Assembly: GCF_002001105.1 (NCBI RefSeq)
Contig: NZ_MUNP01000059.1
Coordinates: 1-64,000 of the forward strand
DNA from: Rhodanobacter sp. C06
Lineage (GTDB): Bacteria > Pseudomonadota > Gammaproteobacteria > Xanthomonadales > Rhodanobacteraceae
Length of the DNA: 64,000 nt
Direction: 5' to 3'
The translations under genes were made by a program, and so were the position numbers. The first letter of the stretch is position 1. Each line of letters opens with the position of its first letter. The notes under the pieces were generated by a model. That model saw only the letters and a list, made by a program, of their open reading frames with translations. It did no database searches and had not been told where the DNA came from. This document shows, one piece after another, positions 26,468-34,685 of this stretch.

Positions 26468-28660
26468 ATGTTCTACCGACGGCCGACCGGGTTTGCCCGG
26501 AGCAAGGCAACCGCTTTTTGTTCAGTACGACGACTGGCCATGGTGATGGCGGTCCTGCTTGCGGGGAGTGGTCAAGCGCAGGCCGCTGCGTCTCACTACA
26601 GCCTCTTTGCGCAATTCCCGCCGGCCAATGGCGCCGGCACGGCCATGAGAGGCCCGCAGGTCATCATTCTTGGATCGGACGGACTTATCTATGGCATGTC
26701 CACTGCCGGAGGCTACTACGGCGTCGGTGGTTTTTTTTCCGTCAGGCCCAACGGCATCGCCGACTCGCAAATTGACTATGGCAGTACTGCTGACAGCAGC
26801 ATTGGCGGGATGCTGCCGCCCTCATTGCCGGCCAACAATTTCACTCCCTTCGCTCTAATGCCTAATGGCAGCATCTTGAGTGTCACCAACACGGGTGGTT
26901 ACTACGGAAGCGCCTTTGGAACCCCTTCAGGTGTGCTTTACGCATATATGGGGAACGGTGCCTACGGTAAATTTCATACGTTTTATCGGAGCACAGGCGA
27001 GGTCACTCAGCCCCAAAGTATTGCCGTGGGGAGCGATGGCAGTGCGTACGGACTTGCACTCGGGGGCACCTGGTCCGGCGGTACGCTCACCAGCAACTCC
27101 AACCTGTTCCGGTTCGCCCCGGTTAGCTGGAATGGTGTGGTGACCAACCTTTTCAGCTTCCAGGACTACAGCCCCACCAACTTCGTACTGGGCACGAATG
27201 ACAACATGTATGTCACTCTGCCAAAAGGCGTCCTCTTGCCCGGAGCCAGCACGCGATCCACCGGCGATGTGGTCTACAAGGTGACGAAGGACGGCGCGGG
27301 CAGCGTCGTCCACGTGCTCGATCCTGCCACCGAAGGTCAGGGGATCGACGAACTCGTGGGTGATGGTCAAGGCAATCTGTACGGTGCAGCCCTGACTGGG
27401 GGAGGGCTCGGCAATGGCGACGGAACAGTCTTCAAGATCGACGCCACGGGTGGGTTTTCGGTACTGCATCGTTTCAGCAGCTTTGTCGGCGCCAGCCAGC
27501 AAGGGTTCTGGCCCAATTCGCTGGTAGCCGGTTCCGATGGCAATGTCTACGGCATGACGCGCCTTGGTGGAGCACCATCTGCTCCCAATGGAACCTTTTT
27601 CCGAATCACGCCCTCCGGCGTCTATTCGGTGCTGCATGTGTTCGGGGATTCACAGGTCGAAGGCGGCAACGCGCGCTCGCTGATCCAGGCCGGGCCAAGG
27701 AGCTTTTACGGCGTAGTCGACGGAGGGCCCACCTCGTCAGGCGCGATCTTCAAACTGGTCGTGCCCATCCAGGACGATGTTTACGGCGTCGGTGAATCTT
27801 CCCTTCTCATGAGTGGTCCGGGAGCGTTAAGTGTCGGCACCACCGCCAACATCGGCGCACCGATCCCGATTGCCAATGGTTACTACCTTGCGGCCGTCGG
27901 CGACCTGGATGGCGACGGCATCGCCGATCTGGTCTGGACCAGTCAGAACCATGACCTCTATGTCTGGTTTGGGGGCGTCAACGGCTTCCAACCCAGATAT
28001 GCAGGCACTTATCCGTCAGGGTGGACTCTCGTGGGGGCGGGGGACATCAACGGCGATGGCAAGGACGACTTGATCTGGATGAATGACCAGACGCATCAGA
28101 TGGCGTACTGGCTGATGGACGGTGCCAACCGGATCGGGTCGCGCATCTTCGACATCACGCCGGGCTATCATCCAGTCGCGTTGGGTGATTTTGATGGAAA
28201 CGGCAAGCTGGACATCATGTGGACGAGCGCCAAGAATGATTTGTACGTCTGGTTGGGTGATGGAGCAGGGTTTTCATCGAGGTACATAACGACCTACCCG
28301 GCGGGTTGGCGTATCAGTGGTCGAGGCGATCTCGATGGCGATGGCCGTGACGACCTCATCTGGTCCACCGCCGACAACAAGCACTGGGGCTATTGGTTGA
28401 TGAATGGGGCATCCATCACCAAGAGCGTCAGCTTTGCCGTCCCGGCCGAACTGAACGGTTATGCCATTGCAGCGACCTCCGACTACAACGGTGATGGCTT
28501 GGCCGACCTTGTCTGGACGAACGGGTTGAATGCCGTTTCCTGGTCGAACCAGGGACAGTGCTCTGCGATCGCGAGCTGCACCTTCTCCGCGGGCACCACG
28601 CTGCAAGTTCCGTTCAATCAGACCATCTTCAATAGCGGCATTCCACGAGCGTCGCAGTGA
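26468..28660 (+). CDS. Secreted GloVer-repeat / FG-GAP (VCBS) repeat protein
   Basis: 730 residues with a Sec signal (about residues 20-41). The N-terminal half (about 60-440) carries tandem repeats of the choice-of-anchor GloVer type, such as GDGTVFKIDATGGFSVLHRF and NGTFFRITPSGVYSVLHVF with GNLYGAALTGGG and GNVYGMTRLGG between them. From about 470 five FG-GAP/VCBS calcium-loop repeats follow: GDLDGDGIADLVW, GDINGDGKDDLIW, GDFDGNGKLDIMW, GDLDGDGRDDLIW and SDYNGDGLADLVW. Both halves predict beta-propeller folds, so surface binding or adhesion is likely. The ribosome site GGGGGAGGG is strong. The DNA is visibly richer in A/T than its neighbours and is flanked by a direct repeat and relics, which suggests acquisition. 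Confidence 0.85.
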   Translation: MFYRRPTGFARSKATAFCSVRRLAMVMAVLLAGSGQAQAAASHYSLFAQFPPANGAGTAMRGPQVIILGSDGLIYGMSTAGGYYGVGGFFSVRPNGIADSQIDYGSTADSSIGGMLPPSLPANNFTPFALMPNGSILSVTNTGGYYGSAFGTPSGVLYAYMGNGAYGKFHTFYRSTGEVTQPQSIAVGSDGSAYGLALGGTWSGGTLTSNSNLFRFAPVSWNGVVTNLFSFQDYSPTNFVLGTNDNMYVTLPKGVLLPGASTRSTGDVVYKVTKDGAGSVVHVLDPATEGQGIDELVGDGQGNLYGAALTGGGLGNGDGTVFKIDATGGFSVLHRFSSFVGASQQGFWPNSLVAGSDGNVYGMTRLGGAPSAPNGTFFRITPSGVYSVLHVFGDSQVEGGNARSLIQAGPRSFYGVVDGGPTSSGAIFKLVVPIQDDVYGVGESSLLMSGPGALSVGTTANIGAPIPIANGYYLAAVGDLDGDGIADLVWTSQNHDLYVWFGGVNGFQPRYAGTYPSGWTLVGAGDINGDGKDDLIWMNDQTHQMAYWLMDGANRIGSRIFDITPGYHPVALGDFDGNGKLDIMWTSAKNDLYVWLGDGAGFSSRYITTYPAGWRISGRGDLDGDGRDDLIWSTADNKHWGYWLMNGASITKSVSFAVPAELNGYAIAATSDYNGDGLADLVWTNGLNAVSWSNQGQCSAIASCTFSAGTTLQVPFNQTIFNSGIPRASQ

Positions 28661-28682
28661 CGCCATAAGAGTTGGCCATTCA

Positions 28683-28716
28683 GGAGAACAGGATGGGCGA
28701 CCCCATCCTGTTCTCC
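28683..28716 (+). terminator. Strong hairpin after the FG-GAP gene
   Basis: A perfect 15-base-pair stem (28683-28697 with 28702-28716) with a 4-base loop, 22 bases after the stop codon. No T-run follows, so it may act as a stability or Rho-assisted end rather than a classical intrinsic terminator. Confidence 0.7.
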
Positions 28717-28748
28717 GTGAGGACTTCCGCGGTGCGTTCGATACGGTG

Positions 28749-28955
28749 GCCTGCTCCGCGTTGCACCATGCCTATCGCGATGGCCTGCGTCAGGCAGAGT
28801 CTGCGCTGCGTCTGCTCTATCTGCGCGTGCCGTGCGACGAACTCGCGCGCCGCCCGTGCGAGCGAAGGCATTTCATGCCGGCCAGCCTGCTCGGCAGCCA
28901 GTTGGCGACGCTGGAGGAACCTGCCACGGACGAGTGCGTCATCGAGTTTCGTTAA
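28749..28955 (+). pseudogene. Gluconokinase fragment (relic of gntK)
   Basis: The + frame encodes ACSALHHAYRDGL..., then LLYLRVPCDELAR and FMPASLLGSQLATLEEPATD, matching the middle and C-terminal part of the intact gluconokinase at 14634-15152 at both protein and DNA level up to about 28935. The P-loop half and the start codon are missing, and the end runs into unrelated sequence before TAA. It is therefore a relic. It sits directly after the FG-GAP hairpin and before the DsbA relic. Confidence 0.85.
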
Positions 28956-28961
28956 CACCCG

Positions 28962-29082
28962 TTGCAGGCTGGCGAGCCTGACCGCGCATCATGGGCAGGC
29001 GACGTCGGAAACGAAATCGACGCGAGGCGGGACAGGGGAGATCATGAGCGATCCAATGTGAGCTCAGATACACCTGATGCGG
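28962..29082. repeat. 121-bp direct repeat, decayed copy (partner at 26123-26243)
   Basis: Gapless match to the start region of the DsbA/FrnE-like gene, same orientation, about 82% identical by hand count. Most changes turn C to T or G to A in this copy, as expected for a non-coding, drifting duplicate. Confidence 0.85.
28963..29045 (-). pseudogene. DsbA/FrnE-like 5' fragment with a stop in the CPWC motif
   Basis: From the ATG at 29045 (minus strand) the frame reads MISPVPPRVDFVSDVACP, then a TGA, then CAVRLASLQRV. In the intact gene at 26206 the same place reads CPWC, so the Trp codon TGG has become TGA. Only about 28 codons remain before similarity ends at the gluconokinase relic. The fragment cannot make a working enzyme. 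Confidence 0.88.
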
Positions 29083-29428
29083 CAACGATGTCCGGACCCA
29101 GTGCACGGCTGTGCTGCCATGCCAGCGTACCGGGATGGTGGGTGGCGGCGTACTTGGCGGTGCCGTTGAACAGGTCGGCGATGCCGCGGTGTGGCGCGCC
29201 CTCCGGCACGCGCGGCCAGTACGCGGCGAAGATACCCCAGGTGCGGCGTCCGAGCAGCAACTCGAACGGGTTCGAGAACGCGCCGCCCATCACCTCGTCA
29301 GAGTCGTCTGCATACGGCCAGATCCAGCCACCGTGGACGAAGCCGCCGCTGGTGTCCTCCTGCGGGCCGCCAGGTGCCTGCACGACGCCGTCCAGGCTGA
29401 TAAACGCGGGAACGATGAGCTTGCGCAT
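29042..29428 (-). pseudogene. Truncated RibD-C/DHFR-like gene
   Basis: From the ATG at 29428 the product is 128 residues: MRKLIVPAFISLDGVVQAPG, WPYADDSDEVMGGAFSNPFELLLGRRTWGIFAAYWP and TLAWQHSRALGPDIVAA. These match the N-terminal ~115 residues of the YyaP/RibD-C-like family, normally about 180-190 residues. The similarity ends where the DsbA-derived repeat begins (about 29083), and the last ~14 residues are read from that repeat. The second half of the fold, with the rest of the cofactor site, is gone. It differs from the intact relative at 15227. Confidence 0.8.
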
Positions 29429-29673
29429 GTCCGTGCTCCGGTGTAGGGCGAAGTGTCCGCCTGTCCATTCGACGATCGAGGGGCCGGGGAATCGACCACG
29501 GCCAGGGGGCGCACTGCCTTGGTGCGCGCGACCGGTCCAGTGTCGATTTCCGCCTGCGCCGTTCGTCGTTGGGACGGTTCGCCCACGGGTGCCTTTGCCC
29601 GGGCGCGATCCGGGTCCGGTCCGATGAGCGTCGGATCTTCATGGTGCCTGCGCGATCCATTCGGGAGACAGAG

Positions 29674-30387
29674 ATGAAGCGAAATGTCGTCCGCCCAAAG
29701 ATTTGCATGATGCTGGGCTTGTTCTTGACGGTAGCCGTTGCCGGAAGTTCGACAGCCACGGGTGGGCAGCACGCCTATCCAGGCATGGCGCCGCTGTCGC
29801 AATACCTGATGTCGGACCGCAATGCGGAAATCGCGCTGGCGCGCAGCGCGGCGCCGAAGGCGATTTCCGGGGACGCAACGATCCTGGTGCTCGGGCCGCA
29901 TGGCTACGTCACGGCGGTCGAGGGCAAGAATGGTTTCGTGTGCCTGGTCGACCGCTCCTGGACGGCGCAGTTCGATTTCCCGGAATTCTGGAACCCCAGG
30001 TTGCGCGGGCCGATGTGCCTCAACCCGCAGGCGGCGCGCTCGATCCTGCCGATCACCTTCAAGCGGACCGAACTGGCACTCGCCGGAAAATCCAGGGGAC
30101 AGATCATGGCGGGCATGAAGGCCGCCGTCGCCGCGAAGCAGTTGCCGCCGCTGGAGCCCGGCGCGATGTGCTACATGATGTCGAAGCAGGGTTACCTGAA
30201 CGACGACGCGGGGCACTGGATGCCGCATCTGATGTTCTACGTTTCGCGCGGAGCGGATTGGGGTGCCGACGTGCCGGGTTCGCCGGTCATGCGGAACCCG
30301 CAGTTCCACGACGGGGCGGTGGCCGTGCAGGTGCTGATGATTCCCGCCGCGAAGTGGTCCGACGGCACGCCTGCGCCGGCGATGTAG
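29674..30387 (+). CDS. Secreted protein of unknown function
   Basis: 237 residues from the ATG at 29674, with a GGGAGA ribosome site. The N-terminus has a Sec-type signal (hydrophobic ICMMLGLFLTVAVAGSS). The mature part begins YPGMAPLSQYLMSDRNAEIALAR and contains ATILVLGPHGYVTAVEGKNGFVCLVDRSW, PRLRGPMCLNPQA and MCYMMSKQGYLNDD. Two or three Cys could form disulfides. It looks like a single compact periplasmic domain, recurrent as a hypothetical protein in soil Proteobacteria. I do not recognise a named family. It stands alone after the relic cluster. Confidence 0.75.
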   Translation: MKRNVVRPKICMMLGLFLTVAVAGSSTATGGQHAYPGMAPLSQYLMSDRNAEIALARSAAPKAISGDATILVLGPHGYVTAVEGKNGFVCLVDRSWTAQFDFPEFWNPRLRGPMCLNPQAARSILPITFKRTELALAGKSRGQIMAGMKAAVAAKQLPPLEPGAMCYMMSKQGYLNDDAGHWMPHLMFYVSRGADWGADVPGSPVMRNPQFHDGAVAVQVLMIPAAKWSDGTPAPAM

Positions 30388-30714
30388 GAACCCTGCATAC
30401 AACCTCGATGTTTCGAATTCGACGAAAGTCGCTGGATGATTCGCTGCGCTCAGCCCTTCGGGGCCGCCCTCCAGGCGTTCTGCGCGCTGCGCGCTTATCC
30501 GGCTTTCGCCGGGATGGCGAGCGCTATGGAAACTCCGATTTTGCTCGGCATCCCGGCGAACGCCGGGATCCGGTGTCTGTGGGCCATTGAACGCATAGGT
30601 GCTGGATGGCCAGCATCGCCGTTGTGAAGCGCTTCCGGCCTGCGCCGGAATTGACGAGAAGAATATCGGTTGTCCAAGACCCCCATCCGAGCCGCGCAGC
30701 GACTGCGACCAGCC
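30388..30714. other. Intergenic stretch with REP-like element
   Basis: 327 bases between convergent genes. Apart from the palindromic repeat at 30501-30564 there is a shorter CCGGCCTGCGCCGG-type palindrome near 30629-30642. No gene is supported. Confidence 0.6.
30501..30564. repeat. REP-like imperfect palindrome
   Basis: Arms 30501-30522 and 30543-30564 pair at about 20 of 22 positions around a 20-base AT-richer loop. The arm text (CGCCGGGATGGCGAGC) is typical of palindromic intergenic repeats of Xanthomonadales. It may stop transcripts arriving from both sides. Confidence 0.7.
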
Positions 30715-32220
30715 TCAATATTCGCCGTAGCGCCCCTGCACCGATTGCAGCAGCGCCTGCGAGTCGTAGCCGACGCCGTCCTTGAACACGGTCTCGACGT
30801 GCTCGATGTCGTCGATGTGTTGCGAGGGGTCGCCCTTCACCACGACCAGGTCGGCGTCCTTGCCTGCGGCGATCGAGCCGATGCGGTCCTGCAGGCCGAG
30901 GTAGAGCGCGCCGTTGTAGCTGGCGATGCGGATCGCCTGCACGGGCGTGAAGCCTTCCTCGACCAGCAGTTCCACTTCGCGCAGGTCGCCGAAGCCGGGA
31001 ACCACGCCGCCGTTGCCGGTGGGGTCGGGCCCGGCCAGAAGCAGGCCGCCCGCGGCGGCGAATGCGCGTTCCATCGCCATGCCGTGGCGGAACGTGACCA
31101 TGCGCTTCTGCGCCTGGTCCGGTGGCAGCGCATCCGTATGTGCGCGCAGCAACATGTAGTCATGATTTGCCTGTGGGCTGAGTGCAGCCATCGCTTGCGG
31201 CCGCAGCGGCGCGTGGTGCGGCACCATTTGTTCGAACACCGGCAGGGTCGAGGTGATGGCGACGTGGTGCGCCACGAGATCCTGAATCAGGCTTTTGGCG
31301 TCGCTGCCTTGCGGGTCCATCGCATGCAGCGTGGCGAGGCCGTCGGATTCGGTGCACTTGTCCGGCGCCTTGCCGGGATCGTGCTCGGTGTTGACGAAGA
31401 AACCGTGCTCGAGGTCGTCGATGCCGATCGCGGCGGCTTCGCGGTAGGTGACCGCGCACAGGTGACCGGTGATCTTCAGCCCCAGGCGGTGCGCCTCGTC
31501 CACCGCGGCCTGCAGTTCGGCGCGGGTGATGTCCATGTAGGCCTTGAACGAGGTGACGCCCTGTTTCGCCCAGAACGCCACGGTCTCCTTCGCGTCCGCG
31601 GGGTCGCGGATGGGGTGCATCTGGATGAAGGGCGAGTTCGCGCCTTCCAGATACGGCCCGGTGACGTCCATGTGCGGGCCGGGCAGCTTGCCTTGGTCGA
31701 TGTCGTGCTTGAGGTTGAGGTCGGTGTACGGCTCGACGCTGCCGGTGGTGCGCAAGGTGGTGACGCCCATGGCGAGATAGAGCCGCGGCGCGGTGAACGC
31801 CATCTCCGGCACGATCAGCGGCGGGTCGCTGTGCAGCTTGCCGTCCTGCTCGCCGAGGTTCGGCCGCGCGATGTAGAAGAGATGGTCGTGCATGCCGACC
31901 AGGCCCGGCAGCACGGTGCGGCCGGAAAGGTCGATGCGCTTGGCGTCGGCGGGTATCGGCAGGCCGTCGGCTCCCACCGCGGTGATCCTGCCGTGCTCGA
32001 TCAGGAGGGTCTGGTCCGCGCGCGCGGGCGCGCCGCTGCCGTCGATCACGCGCACGTGCACCAGCGCGACCACGGGCGCATCCACCTTGACGAACGGTTG
32101 TACCGCCTTGCCGGGCACTGCGGCCTGCGGCAACACGACGGGTGCGAGATCGCGGGTCGCGGCGCAGGCCGCGCCCGCACCGATCGACAAGGCTGCCGCA
32201 AGCGCTATCGCATGTCGCAT
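30715..32220 (-). CDS. Secreted amidohydrolase
   Basis: 501 residues with a Sec signal (residues 1-20, ending CAATR). Amidohydrolase superfamily features: an N-terminal composite domain (VRVIDGSGAPARADQTLLIEHGRITAVG), the first metal motif GMHDHL after DLSGRTVLPGLV, GVTTLRTTGS, FKAYMDITRAEL (candidate bridging Lys), KITGHL and DDLEHG for later metal His residues, and the C-terminal GKDADLVVVKGDPSQ. It belongs to the imidazolonepropionase/prolidase-like periplasmic group common in Xanthomonadales. The substrate is unknown; peptides or cyclic amides are plausible. It is divergent from the GlxA-type regulator. Confidence 0.87.
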   Translation of the reverse strand: MRHAIALAAALSIGAGAACAATRDLAPVVLPQAAVPGKAVQPFVKVDAPVVALVHVRVIDGSGAPARADQTLLIEHGRITAVGADGLPIPADAKRIDLSGRTVLPGLVGMHDHLFYIARPNLGEQDGKLHSDPPLIVPEMAFTAPRLYLAMGVTTLRTTGSVEPYTDLNLKHDIDQGKLPGPHMDVTGPYLEGANSPFIQMHPIRDPADAKETVAFWAKQGVTSFKAYMDITRAELQAAVDEAHRLGLKITGHLCAVTYREAAAIGIDDLEHGFFVNTEHDPGKAPDKCTESDGLATLHAMDPQGSDAKSLIQDLVAHHVAITSTLPVFEQMVPHHAPLRPQAMAALSPQANHDYMLLRAHTDALPPDQAQKRMVTFRHGMAMERAFAAAGGLLLAGPDPTGNGGVVPGFGDLREVELLVEEGFTPVQAIRIASYNGALYLGLQDRIGSIAAGKDADLVVVKGDPSQHIDDIEHVETVFKDGVGYDSQALLQSVQGRYGEY

Positions 32221-32388
32221 GGCTCCCCTCCAGTCAGCATGGCTGCTTGAACGTCCGGACCCGGGCCCCGCCGGTCACTGTAGCGCTGCACGCAAAGACA
32301 AGGAAAGCGGTTTTCCCGCGGCTCAACTTGACGCCCGCCTCGCGATTACGCCACTTTCCCGCCACTGCACATGCGAGCGGGCGGCACC

Positions 32389-33324
32389 ATGCGACGCGAG
32401 ATCGCCATCGTGGTTTTTCCGGGATTCCAGCTGCTGGATGCCGCCGGTCCGGTTGCGGTGTTCGAGATGGCGGAGCGTTTCCGGCCGGACAGCTACGCGA
32501 TCAGGGTGCTCGCTCCGGGCGGCGGCACGGTGCGCAGTTCCTCGGGCGTATGCCTGGCCGCCGCGCCGCTGGAGCCTGGGTGTTTCGACACGGTGATCGT
32601 CTCGGGGGGCAACCTGGCGCAGGTCGAGGAGAGCCAGCGCGACATCATGGCCTGGCTGGGCGTGGACGCATGGCGGCGGACGGCGGGCGTCTGCTCCGGC
32701 GCGTTCTTCCTCGCGGAGGCCGGTTTGCTCGACGGCCGGCGCGCCACCACGCACTGGGACGCGGCCGAACGCTTCCGGCTGCGCTACCCGAAAGTGCGGC
32801 TGGATGCCGATCGGATGTTCGTGCGGGACGGCGAGCTGTGGACCTCGGCGGGCATCTCCGCGGGGATCGACCTGGCGCTGGCGCTGGTCGAGGACGACCT
32901 CGGCCCCGCCATCGCGCGGCGTGCGGCGCAGCAGCTGGTGGTGCACCAGCGGCGGCACGGCGGGCAGTCGCAGTATTCCGCCCTGGTGGAACGCGGTGGC
33001 CGCACCGGGCGCTTCGGCGAGCTGATCGGCTGGATGCGCGCGCGCCTCGCCGAGCCGATGACGGTGGAGCGGCTGGCCGAGCGCGCCGCGATGAGCCCGC
33101 GCAACTTCGCCCGCGCCTTCGCGGCGGAGATCGGCGCGACGCCGGCCAAGGTCGTGGAAGGCCTGCGCCTGGAGTCCGCGCGCATCGCGGTGGAGACCAG
33201 CCATCTCGGTCTGGACCACATCGCCGCGTCGACGGGTTTCGGCGACGCCAGTCGCATGCGCCGCGCCTTCGTCCGCGCCTTCGGCATGTCGCCGCAGTCG
33301 CTGCGCCGCGGTGCGGGTGCCTGA
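32389..33324 (+). CDS. GlxA-family AraC-type transcriptional regulator
   Basis: 311 residues from the ATG at 32389 (an in-frame ATG at 32371 adds six). The N-terminal DJ-1/PfpI-like domain begins REIAIVVFPGFQLLDAAGP and contains the elbow GVCSGAFFLAEAGLLDGRRATTHW, so the nucleophile-position Cys is kept. The C-terminal third has two helix-turn-helix units (VERLAERAAMSPRNFARAF and LGLDHIAASTGFGDASRMRRAF). Members act as transcription activators that sense small amino or amine compounds. Lying divergent to the amidohydrolase suggests it controls that gene (inference). Confidence 0.88.
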   Translation: MRREIAIVVFPGFQLLDAAGPVAVFEMAERFRPDSYAIRVLAPGGGTVRSSSGVCLAAAPLEPGCFDTVIVSGGNLAQVEESQRDIMAWLGVDAWRRTAGVCSGAFFLAEAGLLDGRRATTHWDAAERFRLRYPKVRLDADRMFVRDGELWTSAGISAGIDLALALVEDDLGPAIARRAAQQLVVHQRRHGGQSQYSALVERGGRTGRFGELIGWMRARLAEPMTVERLAERAAMSPRNFARAFAAEIGATPAKVVEGLRLESARIAVETSHLGLDHIAASTGFGDASRMRRAFVRAFGMSPQSLRRGAGA

Positions 33325-33510
33325 TCGCGGCGGGTTCCGCGGCATGGGTAACGCGAGCAGCAGCGCATGCGCGACGGCCATCCCGTCTTGGCCGTTTTTG
33401 TCCGGATATTGTCCTTGCGGGCTAGCGGCGATCCGCCGATAAAAGGGCGCCCCGAAACAAGCCGGCCGGCTTGCCGGGAAAACTCCCCAACCTTGCACGT
33501 GAGGATACGC

Positions 33511-34500
33511 ATGCGCCTGATCCGCTACGTTTCGGCATGGCTGCTGTTGTGCGCGGGTGTCGCGCAGGCTTCGACCCCGGCGACCGTTCCCACGGCGCCC
33601 ACCACGCGGCTCGACCACATCCTGCTGTGGGGGCGCGGCATCGACCAGACCACGTCGGTCATGGCGGTCAAGCTGGGCTTCCAGGTGCGGCCCGGGCGCG
33701 ACCCCGGCGGCGTGGCCAACCGCTACATCCGCTTCGCCGACAGCAGCTTCATCGAACTGCTGGGGATCACCCGGCCCGATCCCGCGTTCGATCCCGGCAT
33801 GAAGGAAGACCAGCAGGCGCTGAAGGGCGGGCCTGGCTCCCGCACCTTCGGCTTCCGTACCTCGTCGCTGGATGCGATCCACCAGTCGCTGCAGGCACTG
33901 CACTACGCGGTCACGCCGTTCTTCTCGGGCCCCGACGGCACGAAGCCGGGCTGGCGGTTGTTCGCGTTCGACCGCGCGCCGCTGTCGAGCAATACCTTTT
34001 TCATCGACTACGCGGACGGCTACGCGCCCGACCAGTTCGACCCTGCCAACGCCGCCGACTACCGCGTGACGCGCGAGCATCCCAACGGCGCGCGCGAGCT
34101 GTCGTCGATCTGGCTGGTGTCGGCCGATGCCGATGCCGACCGCCGCCAGCTCGAAAAGATGGGCTATGGGCATGCGGTGCCGGTCAGGCTGCCCGCGCTC
34201 GGCGCGAAGGGCTATTGCGTGCCGGTCGGTCCGACCGCGCTGCTGGCACTGCAGCCCGACGGCGCGGGCATCGCCGCCCAGACCATGGCGAACGGCGGCG
34301 CGCGCATCCTGGGCGTGAGCTTCGGCGTGAGTGACCTGGGGCGTGCGCGGCGCTGGGTGGAGCGCGGTTACGAGCGCAAGCTGACGACCTACCGCGGCCT
34401 GTCCGGCGAGTCCTTCCTCGCGCCGACGCGGGACGACCTCGGCCTGTCCATCGAATTCCACGCGATGCAGCCGGGCGAGCCGGCTTGCGCAGGGGCGTGA
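33511..34500 (+). CDS. Secreted VOC/glyoxalase-like protein
   Basis: 329 residues. A signal peptide (about 1-21, ending AQAS) is followed by a glyoxalase-like module starting RLDHILLWGRGIDQ, with NRYIRFADSSFIELLGI, and a second module around SIWLVSADADADRRQLEKMG and ILGVSFGVSDLGRARRWVERG. This matches the periplasmic Glyoxalase-like domain group. His and Glu in the first module could hold metal. Ribosome site GAGG is 8 bases upstream. Function unknown. It lies between the GlxA regulator and a peptidase, all rightward. Confidence 0.78.
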   Translation: MRLIRYVSAWLLLCAGVAQASTPATVPTAPTTRLDHILLWGRGIDQTTSVMAVKLGFQVRPGRDPGGVANRYIRFADSSFIELLGITRPDPAFDPGMKEDQQALKGGPGSRTFGFRTSSLDAIHQSLQALHYAVTPFFSGPDGTKPGWRLFAFDRAPLSSNTFFIDYADGYAPDQFDPANAADYRVTREHPNGARELSSIWLVSADADADRRQLEKMGYGHAVPVRLPALGAKGYCVPVGPTALLALQPDGAGIAAQTMANGGARILGVSFGVSDLGRARRWVERGYERKLTTYRGLSGESFLAPTRDDLGLSIEFHAMQPGEPACAGA

Positions 34501-34685
34501 TGCCGAGGCTGCGCTGACCGGGCTCGTCGCGGCGAAGTCGCGCAAAGACCGTGAGGTTCGCCGCTGGCCGCCGCGACGGCATCGGGCGACACGACGAATC
34601 GTGCGGGTGGCCATGCCTTTTGCCAGTGGCGAATTGCCCGCGGCCGTGTCGCAATATCGGCTCGATCCCGGACGAGAGCGAACCC

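Noticed and set aside
26123..29082. The direct-repeat-bracketed FG-GAP gene as an insertion sequence or transposon
   Set aside because: No transposase, recombinase or terminal inverted repeats are present, and the repeats are 121 bp and derived from a gene, too long for a target-site duplication. A recombination event is kept as the explanation instead.
28962..29627. A 221-codon plus-strand frame across the relic cluster
   Set aside because: It reads antisense through a DsbA relic and a DHFR-like relic, so it joins unrelated pieces. The minus-strand similarities explain the sequence better.
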